Shown here one piece after another: positions 8,382-15,722 of a DNA stretch of 64,000 bases (positions within the stretch are counted from its first letter, which is position 1; each line of letters opens with the position of its first letter). The stretch comes from Faecalibacterium prausnitzii. Its GTDB lineage: Bacteria; Bacillota; Clostridia; Oscillospirales; Ruminococcaceae. The DNA lies in contig SFDE01000003.1 of the NCBI GenBank assembly GCA_004558805.1, forward strand, positions 1 through 64,000, written 5' to 3'. The position numbers and the translations under genes were made by a program. The notes under the pieces were generated by a model, which saw nothing but the letters and a program-made list of their open reading frames with translations, had not been told where the DNA came from and made no database searches.

Positions 8382-9215
8382 TCAATGTGCTTTTTTAAAG
8401 TCCTCCGGGCAGACCAGACCCTCCTGCTCCAGCACCCGGTGCAGGATCTGCATCACCCCGTATTCCCGGTGGGAGGGTGCAAGGAAGGGCACCCGCTGCC
8501 GCAAAGGCAGGCTGCCGTTTTCCATGAGGAAACCGTACTTTGCCTGCTCCAGCATCTCGGCGTCGTTATAGGTATCTCCAAACGCCATCATGCTGTGGGA
8601 GGGAATGTCCAGCATCTCCCCCAGCCGTGCCAGCGCCGAGCCCTTGTGGACCCCGGGGTTCATAACGTCCACCCAGCTTTCCCCTGCCACTGCCACCGAG
8701 AACTCCCCGCTGCAGCCGGGACCGTACACGGCATCGTATGCCTGCCGGGCGTTTCCCCGGGGCAGATAGACAGTAAACTTGTCCGCCGCCGCTTCCACGG
8801 CGGTCAGGTCCTCCACATATTCCACCCGGGTATAAAAGTGCCGGAATACCCGGTCATACTGCCGGTGCCGCTGCTCCGCATAGGCGGCGTCCAGCCCGCA
8901 GAGCAACCCCACATCGCCGCTGCGGCGGGTGAGGGCGGTAAGCTTCCGCCAGCCCGGGGCGGGCATCTCGGAAACAAAAAGATCTTTGCCCTTCCACCGT
9001 GCTGCACCGCCGTTGTCCCCGATCAGGACCATCTCCTGTGCAAGAGTGGGGAACATCGCCTCCAGCGTATACAGGGGGCGTCCGCTTGCTGCCGCAAACA
9101 GGATGCCTTTGGCAGCAAGAGCACGGACTGTCTGTTCAAAGTCCGGGGGCAGGCAGCTGTTCTGGTCCAGAAGGGTGGCGTCCATGTCCGATGCGATCAG
9201 CCGGATCCTGTCCAT
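8382..9215 (-). CDS. HAD-superfamily phosphatase, Cof type
   Basis: 277 residues, the usual size of Cof-type (IIB cap) sugar-phosphate or nucleotide-phosphate phosphatases. Motif I is ASDMDATLL near residues 8-16 (Ala where Gly is usual), motif II is AASGRP near 43-48, the conserved lysine is HKGSAL near 213, and the Mg-binding motif IV is AFGDTYNDAEML near 233-244. The natural substrate cannot be predicted. It starts ten bases after the GH25 lysozyme gene, and its GAGGAGG ribosome site overlaps that gene's stop codon, so translation of the two is probably coupled. Confidence 0.88.
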   Translation of the reverse strand: MDRIRLIASDMDATLLDQNSCLPPDFEQTVRALAAKGILFAAASGRPLYTLEAMFPTLAQEMVLIGDNGGAARWKGKDLFVSEMPAPGWRKLTALTRRSGDVGLLCGLDAAYAEQRHRQYDRVFRHFYTRVEYVEDLTAVEAAADKFTVYLPRGNARQAYDAVYGPGCSGEFSVAVAGESWVDVMNPGVHKGSALARLGEMLDIPSHSMMAFGDTYNDAEMLEQAKYGFLMENGSLPLRQRVPFLAPSHREYGVMQILHRVLEQEGLVCPEDFKKAH

Positions 9216-9225
9216 ATTTTCCTCC

Positions 9226-10668
9226 TCAGCCCATGTAGCTGATATTCACGTCAATGTCCCCGCCGTAGCCGCTGATGCGACCCTTTTCGCTGCCCTGCCA
9301 CATATCGCAGTCGATGGGGCTGCTTGCCACGCCGTAGTGGGCGTTCCAGATGCTGTACTTCCGGAGGGAGGAAAGGTCGATGCGGTTGCGGTACCATGCG
9401 GTGGAGGCGTAGACGCCGGGCTTGTACCCCGATGCCTTGACCTCCTCGCAGAAGGCGATGGCGCACTTGGTGCGGTCGGTGACCCCCAGACCGTCGGCAC
9501 GACCGTTGCCCTTGGAGGCACCGGATGCCTCGGTGTCGTAATAGATGGGGTAGTCCAGCTTCCGCCCGTTGAGCACATAGGCACAGCCCTGTGCCTCTTC
9601 TTTTGCTTCCGCTTCGTTGACAGCCTGAGTAAAGAAGTACACCCCCACCTTCAGCCCTGCGTTCCGGGCGTTGGCAAAGTGCTCCTCAAACATGGGGTCC
9701 AGCACCAGTGCGCCGGTGCCGTAGCCCCGGTAGCCGATGCGGATGATGACAAACTTGACCCCTGCTTTTTTGACCTCGTTCCAGTCCACCTTGGTCTGGT
9801 ATTTGGACACATCCACTCCAAAGGTGACTTTTTTCTGCATCACCCCGTCCTCGTTGAAGTAGTAGAGCTTTTTGTCGATGGACTGGATGCCGGTGACCTT
9901 TTTGTGGGTGGAGGGGTTATAGTAGTAGGTGCGGCTGCCCACGGTGCGCCAGCCGGAGTACTGAGACTCGCTCCAGCTGAACAGCCACTCCCACAGCCAG
10001 CTGAAAAAGCTGTTCTCATCGCTTATGTCGATGCACTGTGCCTCGGCGGCTTCCAGCGCACCGGAATCCAGTGCCTCCTGGATCTGTTCCGGGGTCAGCA
10101 GCACGGTATCCTCCGGGGTGTGCCCGGTGCTGTCGTTTTCCTCGGTGTCTGCGGCTGCCGGGGCAGCAAGAGGGTCCTCCTGCGCCAGCTCCGGGGTCTC
10201 CTGCTGCAGGGTCACCACGCCGTTCTCCTCCTCCAGCTCCGGCTGTACCGCTGCCGGAACATCCTGCACCGGGGCAGACTCTTCTGTCTTTTCTTCCGGC
10301 TGCTGTTCCGGCACGGCGGCTTCCGTTTCCGGGGCAGGTTCCGCCGCCGGGACAGTCTCCGGGGCTGCCTGCACCGGGGCTGCCGTTTCTTCGGCAGAAA
10401 TGGTCTGTGCCGGAGTCTCCGTCCCGGTCTCTGCCGTCTCTTCCACAGCGGCTGCCCCGTGATGCTTTTGGGGTCTCTTTTCCGGCTTCTGCTGCTGAAC
10501 CGCCGCCGGCTCCACCGTCAGCACCGCAGGCTGGTCTGCCTGCAGGGTCAGGGTCCCTGCGCCGCTTACTGCCACCACCAGCGCCATGGCAGCTGCCGCC
10601 ACCGCCCTGCCCCGGGCACGCCGGTTTTCTTCCGTTGCCGGGCTCTCTTTTTTCCAGAACTTTTTCAT
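9226..10668 (-). CDS. GH25 lysozyme with cell-wall-binding repeats and long acidic linker
   Basis: 480 residues. A basic start and a hydrophobic segment at about 21-42 form a signal or anchor. Residues 50-190 are a low-complexity Ala/Glu/Pro/Thr linker. Residues 238-280 carry two aromatic repeats (SGWRTVGSRTYYYNP; KKLYYFNEDGVMQKK) like choline/cell-wall-binding repeats. Residues 282-480 are a GH25 muramidase domain with GVDVSKYQ (Asp286), YYDTEAS (Asp378, Glu380) and a closing WQG...DIDVNIS block. Such enzymes cut the MurNAc-GlcNAc bond of peptidoglycan. The form suggests an enzyme held at the cell surface for wall remodelling. It is followed closely by a HAD phosphatase gene. Confidence 0.92.
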   Translation of the reverse strand: MKKFWKKESPATEENRRARGRAVAAAAMALVVAVSGAGTLTLQADQPAVLTVEPAAVQQQKPEKRPQKHHGAAAVEETAETGTETPAQTISAEETAAPVQAAPETVPAAEPAPETEAAVPEQQPEEKTEESAPVQDVPAAVQPELEEENGVVTLQQETPELAQEDPLAAPAAADTEENDSTGHTPEDTVLLTPEQIQEALDSGALEAAEAQCIDISDENSFFSWLWEWLFSWSESQYSGWRTVGSRTYYYNPSTHKKVTGIQSIDKKLYYFNEDGVMQKKVTFGVDVSKYQTKVDWNEVKKAGVKFVIIRIGYRGYGTGALVLDPMFEEHFANARNAGLKVGVYFFTQAVNEAEAKEEAQGCAYVLNGRKLDYPIYYDTEASGASKGNGRADGLGVTDRTKCAIAFCEEVKASGYKPGVYASTAWYRNRIDLSSLRKYSIWNAHYGVASSPIDCDMWQGSEKGRISGYGGDIDVNISYMG

Positions 10669-10786
10669 ACCGTTCTTCTCCGCCTCCAGCTCCCAGTTTT
10701 TATTCTATGCACTCCCTGCCGCTTCTCCCGGCACCCTGCAGAACAGGGCGGAAAAAGCAGCGGTCTTTTTTGTCCGATACGCTTTC

Positions 10787-10816
10787 AGTATACACCCGGA
10801 AGCAAGGGTCCGTCAA
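10787..10816 (-). promoter_or_regulatory. Promoter of the GH25-HAD unit
   Basis: TTGACG (10811-10816), 18-base spacer and TATACT (10787-10792) on the minus strand. Confidence 0.65.
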
Positions 10817-10959
10817 TCGCCGCCGCCCCCTCGGAGGACAGCCAGAAGCCCTGTCTGCTCCGGATGCAAAAACTCTCCAAAAGAGATACGATTCAGCCCC
10901 CGCAAACATTGCACAAAGCCAAAAATTATAGATATTGCAAGAAAAGCAGCGGTTTTTAC

Positions 10960-10988
10960 TTGATGTCTTGACAGGTGTATGGTATTAT
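10960..10988 (+). promoter_or_regulatory. Promoter of the IIC-like gene
   Basis: TTGATG (10960-10965), 17-base spacer and TATTAT (10983-10988). Two further TTGACA words follow at 10968 and 10991 but have no well-placed -10 partner. Confidence 0.5.
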
Positions 10989-11057
10989 ACTTGACATGCA
11001 GTCCGCTGCAAAGTTTTCACACATTTTCCATACACTTTAACAGAAAGGCAGTTTCTC

Positions 11058-12116
11058 ATGTCAAATGTGAAAGATTTCTTAAAACGAAAGGATATCGTCA
11101 TCACCCCCCAGCGGTACCTCATTGAAGCGCTGGGAGCCATGGCGCAGGGTCTGTTTGCCAGCCTGCTCATCGGTACCATCATCAAAACGGTGGGACAGCA
11201 GACCGGTCTGGAGATGCTGGTGGATCTGGGCAGCTACGCCACCGCCATGAGCGGTCCTGCCATGGCATGTGCCATCGGCTGGGCGCTCCACTGCCCCCCG
11301 CTGGTGCTGTTCAGCCTCATCACCGTGGGCTACTCCGCCAACGCACTGGGCGGCGCCGGCGGTCCTCTGGCAGTGCTGATCATTGCCATCGTTGCCTCTG
11401 AGCTGGGCAAGGCGGTGAGCAAGGAGACTAAGGTGGACATCCTTGTGACCCCGCTGGTGACCATCTTCTCCGGCGTCGGTCTGTCCATGCTCATTGCCGC
11501 CCCCATCGGTGCCGCCGCCAGTCAGGTGGGCACCCTGATCATGTGGGCAACCGAGCAGGCTCCGCTGGTCATGGGCATCCTGGTGTCGGTGATCGTGGGC
11601 GTGGCGCTGACCCTGCCCATCTCCTCCGCTGCCATCTGCGCCGCTCTGGGTCTTACGGGTCTTGCCGGCGGCGCTGCGGTGGCAGGCTGCTGCGCACAGA
11701 TGGTGGGCTTTGCGGTCATGAGCTACAAGGAAAACGGCGTTGGCGGTCTTGTCAGTCAGGGTCTGGGCACCAGTATGCTGCAGATGGGCAACATCGTCAA
11801 GAATCCCCGGATCTGGATCGCTCCCACCCTTGCCAGCGCCATCACCGGACCCCTTGCCACCTGCCTGTTCCACTTTGAGATGAACGGTGCAGCGGTGTCC
11901 TCCGGCATGGGCACCTGCGGTCTGGTGGGTCAGATCGGCGTTTACACCGGCTGGGTCAACGACATTGCCGCCGGTACCAAGGCAGCCATCACCCCCATGG
12001 ACTGGGCGGCAATGGTGCTGCTGTGCTTTGTCCTGCCTGCGGTGCTCAGCGTGGTGTTCTGCCAGATCGAGCGCAAGCTGGGCTGGATCAAAGAGGGCGA
12101 CCTGAAGCTGAACTGA
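11058..12116 (+). CDS. PTS_EIIC_2-family membrane protein
   Basis: 352 residues with about nine hydrophobic spans rich in Gly and Ala. The layout matches the PTS_EIIC_2 group (annotated as PTS sugar transporter subunit IIC): a short basic N-terminus with VITPQRYLIEALGAMAQGLFASLLIGTI, and a conserved centre with TGLAGGAAVAGCCAQMVGF (quoted in parts). There is no IIA or IIB domain in the protein or next to it, so transport by phosphotransfer is not shown. A role as a sugar channel or a sensor is possible. It stands alone between its own promoter and a strong terminator. Confidence 0.75.
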   Translation: MSNVKDFLKRKDIVITPQRYLIEALGAMAQGLFASLLIGTIIKTVGQQTGLEMLVDLGSYATAMSGPAMACAIGWALHCPPLVLFSLITVGYSANALGGAGGPLAVLIIAIVASELGKAVSKETKVDILVTPLVTIFSGVGLSMLIAAPIGAAASQVGTLIMWATEQAPLVMGILVSVIVGVALTLPISSAAICAALGLTGLAGGAAVAGCCAQMVGFAVMSYKENGVGGLVSQGLGTSMLQMGNIVKNPRIWIAPTLASAITGPLATCLFHFEMNGAAVSSGMGTCGLVGQIGVYTGWVNDIAAGTKAAITPMDWAAMVLLCFVLPAVLSVVFCQIERKLGWIKEGDLKLN

Positions 12117-12136
12117 TCCCGTTTTTCCACAAACTT

Positions 12137-12178
12137 AAAAGGGGCTGCGGCAGGTTTTGTGCCGCAGCCCCTCTTTGC
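12137..12178. terminator. Bidirectional terminator
   Basis: GGGGCTGCGGCA pairs perfectly with TGCCGCAGCCCC (12141-12152 with 12160-12171), with T-rich tails on both sides. It separates the convergent IIC-like and Nudix genes. Confidence 0.85.
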
Positions 12179-12180
12179 AT

Positions 12181-12690
12181 TTACAGCAGCTTTTTGCCAT
12201 CCAGCACCGCCTGCTGCAGGGTATCCCCCTGATACACCAGCTTCAGGGAGAACCAGGGACGCTCCTCCCTCAGCAGCCGGAAAAAGATCTTGTCCCCTTC
12301 CCAGATCGGCAGCTGTTCCACCCGGTCCTTGGGCACCCATTCCAGCACCCCTTCCCGGCAGGCGTCTCCCTGCACCATCTCCCCCTCCCAGCCGTCGGCG
12401 GTGTACAGGTGGATGAACTCGGTCATATTGCCCAGCACAAAGGTCAGCAGCCCCCGGCTGCGGTACCGGGTCAGGGTAAGCCCGGTCTCCTCCCGGACCT
12501 CCCGCACAAGGCAGTCCTCCGGGCTTTCAAACCGCTCAAACTTGCCGCCCACTCCCACCCATTTGTCGTGGTTGTAGTCGTCCTGCTTTTTGATGCGGTG
12601 CAGCATCAGGTAGGCATCCTGCCGTTCCAGATAGCACAGGGTAGTGCTGAAGATGGGGTATTCCGGGTCCATAAATGCGCCTAGGTTCAT
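12181..12690 (-). CDS. Nudix hydrolase (MutT-like)
   Basis: 169 residues with a perfect Nudix box from Gly49 to Leu71 (G-x5-E-x7-REVREETGL), which binds Mg2+ and cuts nucleoside diphosphates linked to another moiety. The surrounding layout (LMLHRIKKQDDYNHDKWVGVGG, quoted in parts) is that of 8-oxo-dGTP diphosphatase-like clostridial proteins, so clean-up of oxidised nucleotides is likely but not certain. AGGAG lies eight bases before the ATG. Confidence 0.88.
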   Translation of the reverse strand: MNLGAFMDPEYPIFSTTLCYLERQDAYLMLHRIKKQDDYNHDKWVGVGGKFERFESPEDCLVREVREETGLTLTRYRSRGLLTFVLGNMTEFIHLYTADGWEGEMVQGDACREGVLEWVPKDRVEQLPIWEGDKIFFRLLREERPWFSLKLVYQGDTLQQAVLDGKKLL

Positions 12691-12710
12691 CTGTCTTCTC
12701 CTTTTTGCGG

Positions 12711-12750
12711 CAAAGCGCCCCGCAGGGGAACCCCTGCGGGGCGCAGTATT
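12711..12750 (-). terminator. Perfect 14-bp hairpin after the lectin gene
   Basis: GCGCCCCGCAGGGG (12715-12728) and CCCCTGCGGGGCGC (12731-12744) form a perfect stem with a two-base loop. The T run after it on the minus strand is short (TTTGCC), so termination may be partial and allow read-through into the Nudix gene. Confidence 0.6.
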
Positions 12751-12783
12751 GCGTTTTTGGGTCCCGATGCCGGGACTCTTTTG

Positions 12784-13371
12784 TTACTTGCGGGCGGCAC
12801 GTCCCTTGCCGGCGTTGTTCAGCTTCCGCACCAGATCATTCTGATGCTTGCGCTGGCTGGGGGTGGTCTGGGCGTCCGGCTTTTCCTCTGCACGGGCGGA
12901 GGTCTGTGCCACATCCGGGTCGATGCGCACCAGCTCCCACTCCTGATTGCCTCCGGACACAAAGTTCCAGATCTGTGCCTGGGCACCGTTGGAGGTGTTC
13001 ATGCCCACCAGGTCGATGTACTTGTCCGCCAGCACGTTGCGGATCCGGGTGCGCCCGTTGCGGGTAGGCTCCAGCGCCCAGCACTGGCTCAGCCCGCTGG
13101 TGCGGCTCCACTGGTGGAGCCAGGTGCCCTCCACCACGCCGCCCATGGCAAGGTCGATCATCTTGCCGGTAAACCGGTTCTGGATCCGCCAGCGTCCTTC
13201 TCCGGCGTCCACAAACTGCCACTGCTGCCACGGATGTCCGGCGTAGCTCCACAGCTGGATGCCCGCACCGTTTTCCGGGTTGAAGTTCTTTACTTCCAGC
13301 ACCTTTCCATTCGGGGCTTTGATGATATAAAATTCATTTTCCATTAAAACGACCTGCGATGCCTTCGCCAT
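12784..13371 (-). CDS. Ricin-type beta-trefoil lectin-domain protein without signal peptide
   Basis: 195 residues. Residues 10-150 carry three copies of the QxW repeat (around 49-51, 96-98 and 143-145), each ending a segment with a DL/VG or LW motif, as in ricin B-type beta-trefoil domains that bind sugars. Residues 155-195 form a basic, polar tail. There is no signal peptide or catalytic domain, which is unusual because most such domains are attached to secreted hydrolases. It may bind sugars or other ligands in the cytosol, or leave the cell by another route. It has its own promoter and an AAAGGAG ribosome site. Confidence 0.85.
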   Translation of the reverse strand: MAKASQVVLMENEFYIIKAPNGKVLEVKNFNPENGAGIQLWSYAGHPWQQWQFVDAGEGRWRIQNRFTGKMIDLAMGGVVEGTWLHQWSRTSGLSQCWALEPTRNGRTRIRNVLADKYIDLVGMNTSNGAQAQIWNFVSGGNQEWELVRIDPDVAQTSARAEEKPDAQTTPSQRKHQNDLVRKLNNAGKGRAARK

Positions 13372-13403
13372 AGAGCACGTCTCCTTTCCGGTTTGGTAGC
13401 CCT

Positions 13404-13432
13404 ATTATACCCCATTTATTTCCTGCCAACAA
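13404..13432 (-). promoter_or_regulatory. Promoter of the lectin gene
   Basis: TTGTTG (13427-13432), 17-base spacer and a perfect TATAAT (13404-13409) on the minus strand. Confidence 0.65.
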
Positions 13433-13546
13433 TGACGCTTTTCCATAATCTTTTTTGGTTTTCTTGTGCATCATGTCTCTTTTTTGCAGAGTTTCCGTTC
13501 TCTGTCCGCACATTGCGCACAGTGTTGTTCTTTCCTGCGTTTTATT

Positions 13547-13575
13547 TTGCACTCTGCTGCGGGATGTGGTACAAT
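13547..13575 (+). promoter_or_regulatory. Promoter of the nitroreductase-GNAT pair
   Basis: TTGCAC (13547-13552), 17-base spacer and TACAAT (13570-13575). Confidence 0.6.
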
Positions 13576-13607
13576 ACGACTATCCAAATATACGGGAGGG
13601 ATTTGCA

Positions 13608-14129
13608 ATGACCAACGAAACTTTACAGACCATCAAAAACCGCCGCAGCTGCCGCTCTTACCAGCCCCGGCAGATCACCGACGAGCAGCTGGATGCGGTG
13701 CTGGAGGCAGGCACCTACGCTGCCAGCGCCATGGGACGCCAGAGCGCAAAGATCGTAGTCGTGCAGGACGCCGCCACCCGTGCCCAGCTGACCCGCATGA
13801 ACGCCGCCGTCATGGGCAGCGATGGCGACCCCATGTACGGCGCCCCCACCATTCTGGTGGTGCTGGCAGATGCCAACTCCAAAAACGCTGTGCAGGACGG
13901 CAGCCTTGTGATGGGCAACCTGATGCTTGCCGCCGCCTCTCTGGGGCTGGGCAGCTGCTGGATCAACCGTGCCCGGGAGGAGTTTGACTCCGAGGAGGGC
14001 AAGGCACTGCTGAAAAAGTGGGGCATCGAGGGCGATTGGATCGGCGTGGGGCACTGCATCCTGGGCTACCCCGCTGGGGAGTGCAAGCCCGCCGCCGCCC
14101 GCAAGCCGGATTACATCGTGAAAGTATAA
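13608..14129 (+). CDS. Nitroreductase-family flavoprotein
   Basis: 173 residues, the length of the small FMN-dependent nitroreductases. The N-terminal NRRSCRSYQPRQI is the FMN-phosphate-binding motif (RRSxRxY). The centre has MGNLMLAAASLGLGSCWI and the end has GWIGVGHCILGYPAG-like glycine turns typical of the family. These enzymes use NAD(P)H to reduce nitro compounds, quinones or flavins; the physiological substrate is unknown. ATG at 13608 follows GGGAGGG. The frame is open upstream to 13455, but the promoter lies within that part. The GNAT gene begins eight bases after the stop. Confidence 0.88.
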   Translation: MTNETLQTIKNRRSCRSYQPRQITDEQLDAVLEAGTYAASAMGRQSAKIVVVQDAATRAQLTRMNAAVMGSDGDPMYGAPTILVVLADANSKNAVQDGSLVMGNLMLAAASLGLGSCWINRAREEFDSEEGKALLKKWGIEGDWIGVGHCILGYPAGECKPAAARKPDYIVKV

Positions 14130-14137
14130 GGAGAACT

Positions 14138-14629
14138 ATGAAGCCTGATTACAAGCTTGTTGCAAAAGCCAAATACATCCACACCACCGCCGACCTTGCC
14201 AGCGAACTGTGGCATGAGGTGTACAAGCGCTACTTCCCCGCCAAGGAGCTGGACGCCCTTGTGGAGCAGCTGCAAAGCCCCGAGGCGATCGAGGAGGACA
14301 TGGACCGGGACGTGAACTACTTTCTGGTCTTTCTGGGAGGCAAGGTGGTGGGCTACTTTGCATGGAAGATGGAAAACACTTCCCTGCATCTGATGCACCT
14401 GTACCTGAAGCCGGAATACCGGGGCAAGGCGCTGGGCAGAGACATCGTGCTCTCCTGCGAGCGTCTGGCACGGGGCGAAGGCAAGGGCAGAGTGTGGTGC
14501 ACCGTCCACGAAAAGGCACTGCCGGTGCAGCAGTTCTTCAAGGAGCTGCGGTACCGCAATCTCCGTGCCGCAGAGCCGGAGGAGAGCGGCGCTGCCCGCA
14601 GCGAGCTGCTGTTTGAGCACACCCTGTGA
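14138..14629 (+). CDS. GNAT-family N-acetyltransferase
   Basis: 163 residues. The acetyl-CoA-binding core is at about residues 80-115: LHLMHLYLKPEYRGKALGRDIV, where the RGKALG stretch is the Q/RxxGxG/A pyrophosphate loop. The second half has the beta-strand RVWCTVHEKALPVQQFFKELRYR (both quoted in parts), a usual motif B. It probably acetylates a small molecule or protein amine. The start follows AAGGAG, eight bases after the nitroreductase stop, so the two genes form an operon. Confidence 0.82.
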   Translation: MKPDYKLVAKAKYIHTTADLASELWHEVYKRYFPAKELDALVEQLQSPEAIEEDMDRDVNYFLVFLGGKVVGYFAWKMENTSLHLMHLYLKPEYRGKALGRDIVLSCERLARGEGKGRVWCTVHEKALPVQQFFKELRYRNLRAAEPEESGAARSELLFEHTL

Positions 14630-14656
14630 TCTCCCCGGATTTTTGCCGGAAAGGGA

Positions 14657-14693
14657 TTGAAATTCTTCCGGCTTTGTACTACACTGGTGTAGT
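14657..14693 (+). promoter_or_regulatory. Promoter with an operator-like palindrome in front of the TrpR-like gene
   Basis: TTGAAA (14657-14662), 17-base spacer and TACACT (14680-14685). The -10 is embedded in an inverted repeat ACTACAC-TG-GTGTAGT (14678-14693). The half-site begins GTACTA, much like the half-sites of the E. coli trp operator, and the gene controlled encodes a TrpR-family protein. Binding there would block RNA polymerase, so autoregulation is a reasonable guess. Confidence 0.6.
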
Positions 14694-14740
14694 GTAATAA
14701 AGCCGTTGCCGGAAAGCGGCACCCAAAAAGGAGAAGGTTT

Positions 14741-15031
14741 ATGGCAAAAGATCATCCCACCGGAAACTCCGGTCTGTACCGTGCTTTTCTGCAGCTGAAA
14801 ACGCCGGAAGAGTGCTACCGTTTTTTGCAGGATGTGTGCAGCTACTCCGAGCTCAGCGCCATGGAGCAGCGCTACAACATTGCCGAGATGCTGGCAGACA
14901 AGCGCATCTACACCGAGATCATGGACAAGACCGGTGCCTCCAGCGCCATCATCAGCCGGGTCAGCCGGGTGCTGAGCGCCGAGGACAGTGTGCTGCGTGC
15001 CCTGTTGGAAGCAGACAAGAACCCGCAGTAA
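14741..15031 (+). CDS. TrpR-like regulator, YerC/YecD family
   Basis: 96 residues, nearly all alpha-helical. The layout follows the Trp repressor superfamily: two helices, then LSAMEQRYNIAEMLADKRIYTEIMDKTGASSAIISRVSRVL (quoted in parts: MEQRYNIAEMLAD, TGASSAIISRVSR), where TGASSAIISRVSR is the helix-turn-helix. The YerC/YecD group is a conserved Firmicutes family of unknown function; its ligand is not known. The gene has its own promoter with an overlapping palindrome and a terminator behind it, so it is a one-gene unit. Confidence 0.88.
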   Translation: MAKDHPTGNSGLYRAFLQLKTPEECYRFLQDVCSYSELSAMEQRYNIAEMLADKRIYTEIMDKTGASSAIISRVSRVLSAEDSVLRALLEADKNPQ

Positions 15032-15036
15032 AAACT

Positions 15037-15085
15037 GCCGCGTGCCGCCGGGCGTTCCGCCCGCATTGGGTGCGCGGCTTTTTTG
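15037..15085 (+). terminator. Terminator after the TrpR-like gene
   Basis: An outer stem GCCGCG/CGCGGC encloses a second stem CGGGCG/CGCCCG; it is followed by TTTTTTG. Confidence 0.8.
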
Positions 15086-15151
15086 TTATCCATCCGTTAC
15101 AGACAGTCTCCTTTCCATTGGGGAAAGGGGTATTCAGGGAGGTAGAACCAA

Positions 15152-15703
15152 ATGAGCAAAGCAGTTGTATTTTTTACCGAGGGCACCGAGGAGTGCGAGG
15201 CATTGCTGGTGGTGGACCTGCTCCGCCGTGCCAAAGTAGAGGTGACGGTGGCAAGCGCCTCCGGCAGCCGGGAGATCCTCAGCAGCCACAAGGTCCGTAT
15301 CACCGCCGATGCACTGGCAGAAGAGGTAGATTACTCCGATGTGGATCTGGTGGTGCTGCCCGGCGGCATCCCCGGCACCCCCAACCTTGCCGCCAACAAG
15401 ACCGTCACCGACACCTGCACCGCCTTTGCAAAGGCGGGCAAAAAGGTCGCCGCCATCTGCGCCGCCCCCAGCGTCCTTGCGGCACTGGGGCTGCTGGAGG
15501 GCAAAAAGGCGACCGCCCACGCTGCGTTTCAGGACCAGCTGGCAGGGGCGCAGGTGCTGGACGCCGAGGTCGTAGTGGACGGCAATATCACCACCAGCTA
15601 CGGTCTGGGAGGCGCCATCCCCTTTGCGCTGGAACTGGTGCGGCAGCTTGCCGGGGAGGCGGAGGCAGAGCGGATCCGCAATGCCATCGCCTACCGTCAC
15701 TGA
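15152..15703 (+). CDS. DJ-1/PfpI-family protein
   Basis: 183 residues, the size of DJ-1/YajL proteins. The nucleophile elbow is AAICAAPSVLAALG near residue 105, with the reactive Cys in the usual place. The acidic partner is Glu15 region (EGTEECEALLVVDLLRRA, quoted in part) and the segment VVLPGGIPGTPNL matches the family. Members act as glyoxalase III, deglycase or redox chaperone; which one applies is unknown. AGGGAGG precedes the ATG. The gene pairs with the FAH-family gene 19 bases downstream. Confidence 0.9.
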   Translation: MSKAVVFFTEGTEECEALLVVDLLRRAKVEVTVASASGSREILSSHKVRITADALAEEVDYSDVDLVVLPGGIPGTPNLAANKTVTDTCTAFAKAGKKVAAICAAPSVLAALGLLEGKKATAHAAFQDQLAGAQVLDAEVVVDGNITTSYGLGGAIPFALELVRQLAGEAEAERIRNAIAYRH

Positions 15704-15722
15704 GCCGGAGGGAGGAAGCAGT

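Larger units (their letters stand above)
10669..11057. other. Divergent promoter region
   Basis: 389 bases between the GH25 gene (minus) and the IIC-like gene (plus). It contains a promoter for each (10787-10816 and 10960-10988). The 118 bases between the GH25 promoter and its start codon have no clear hairpin or small gene. Confidence 0.5.
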
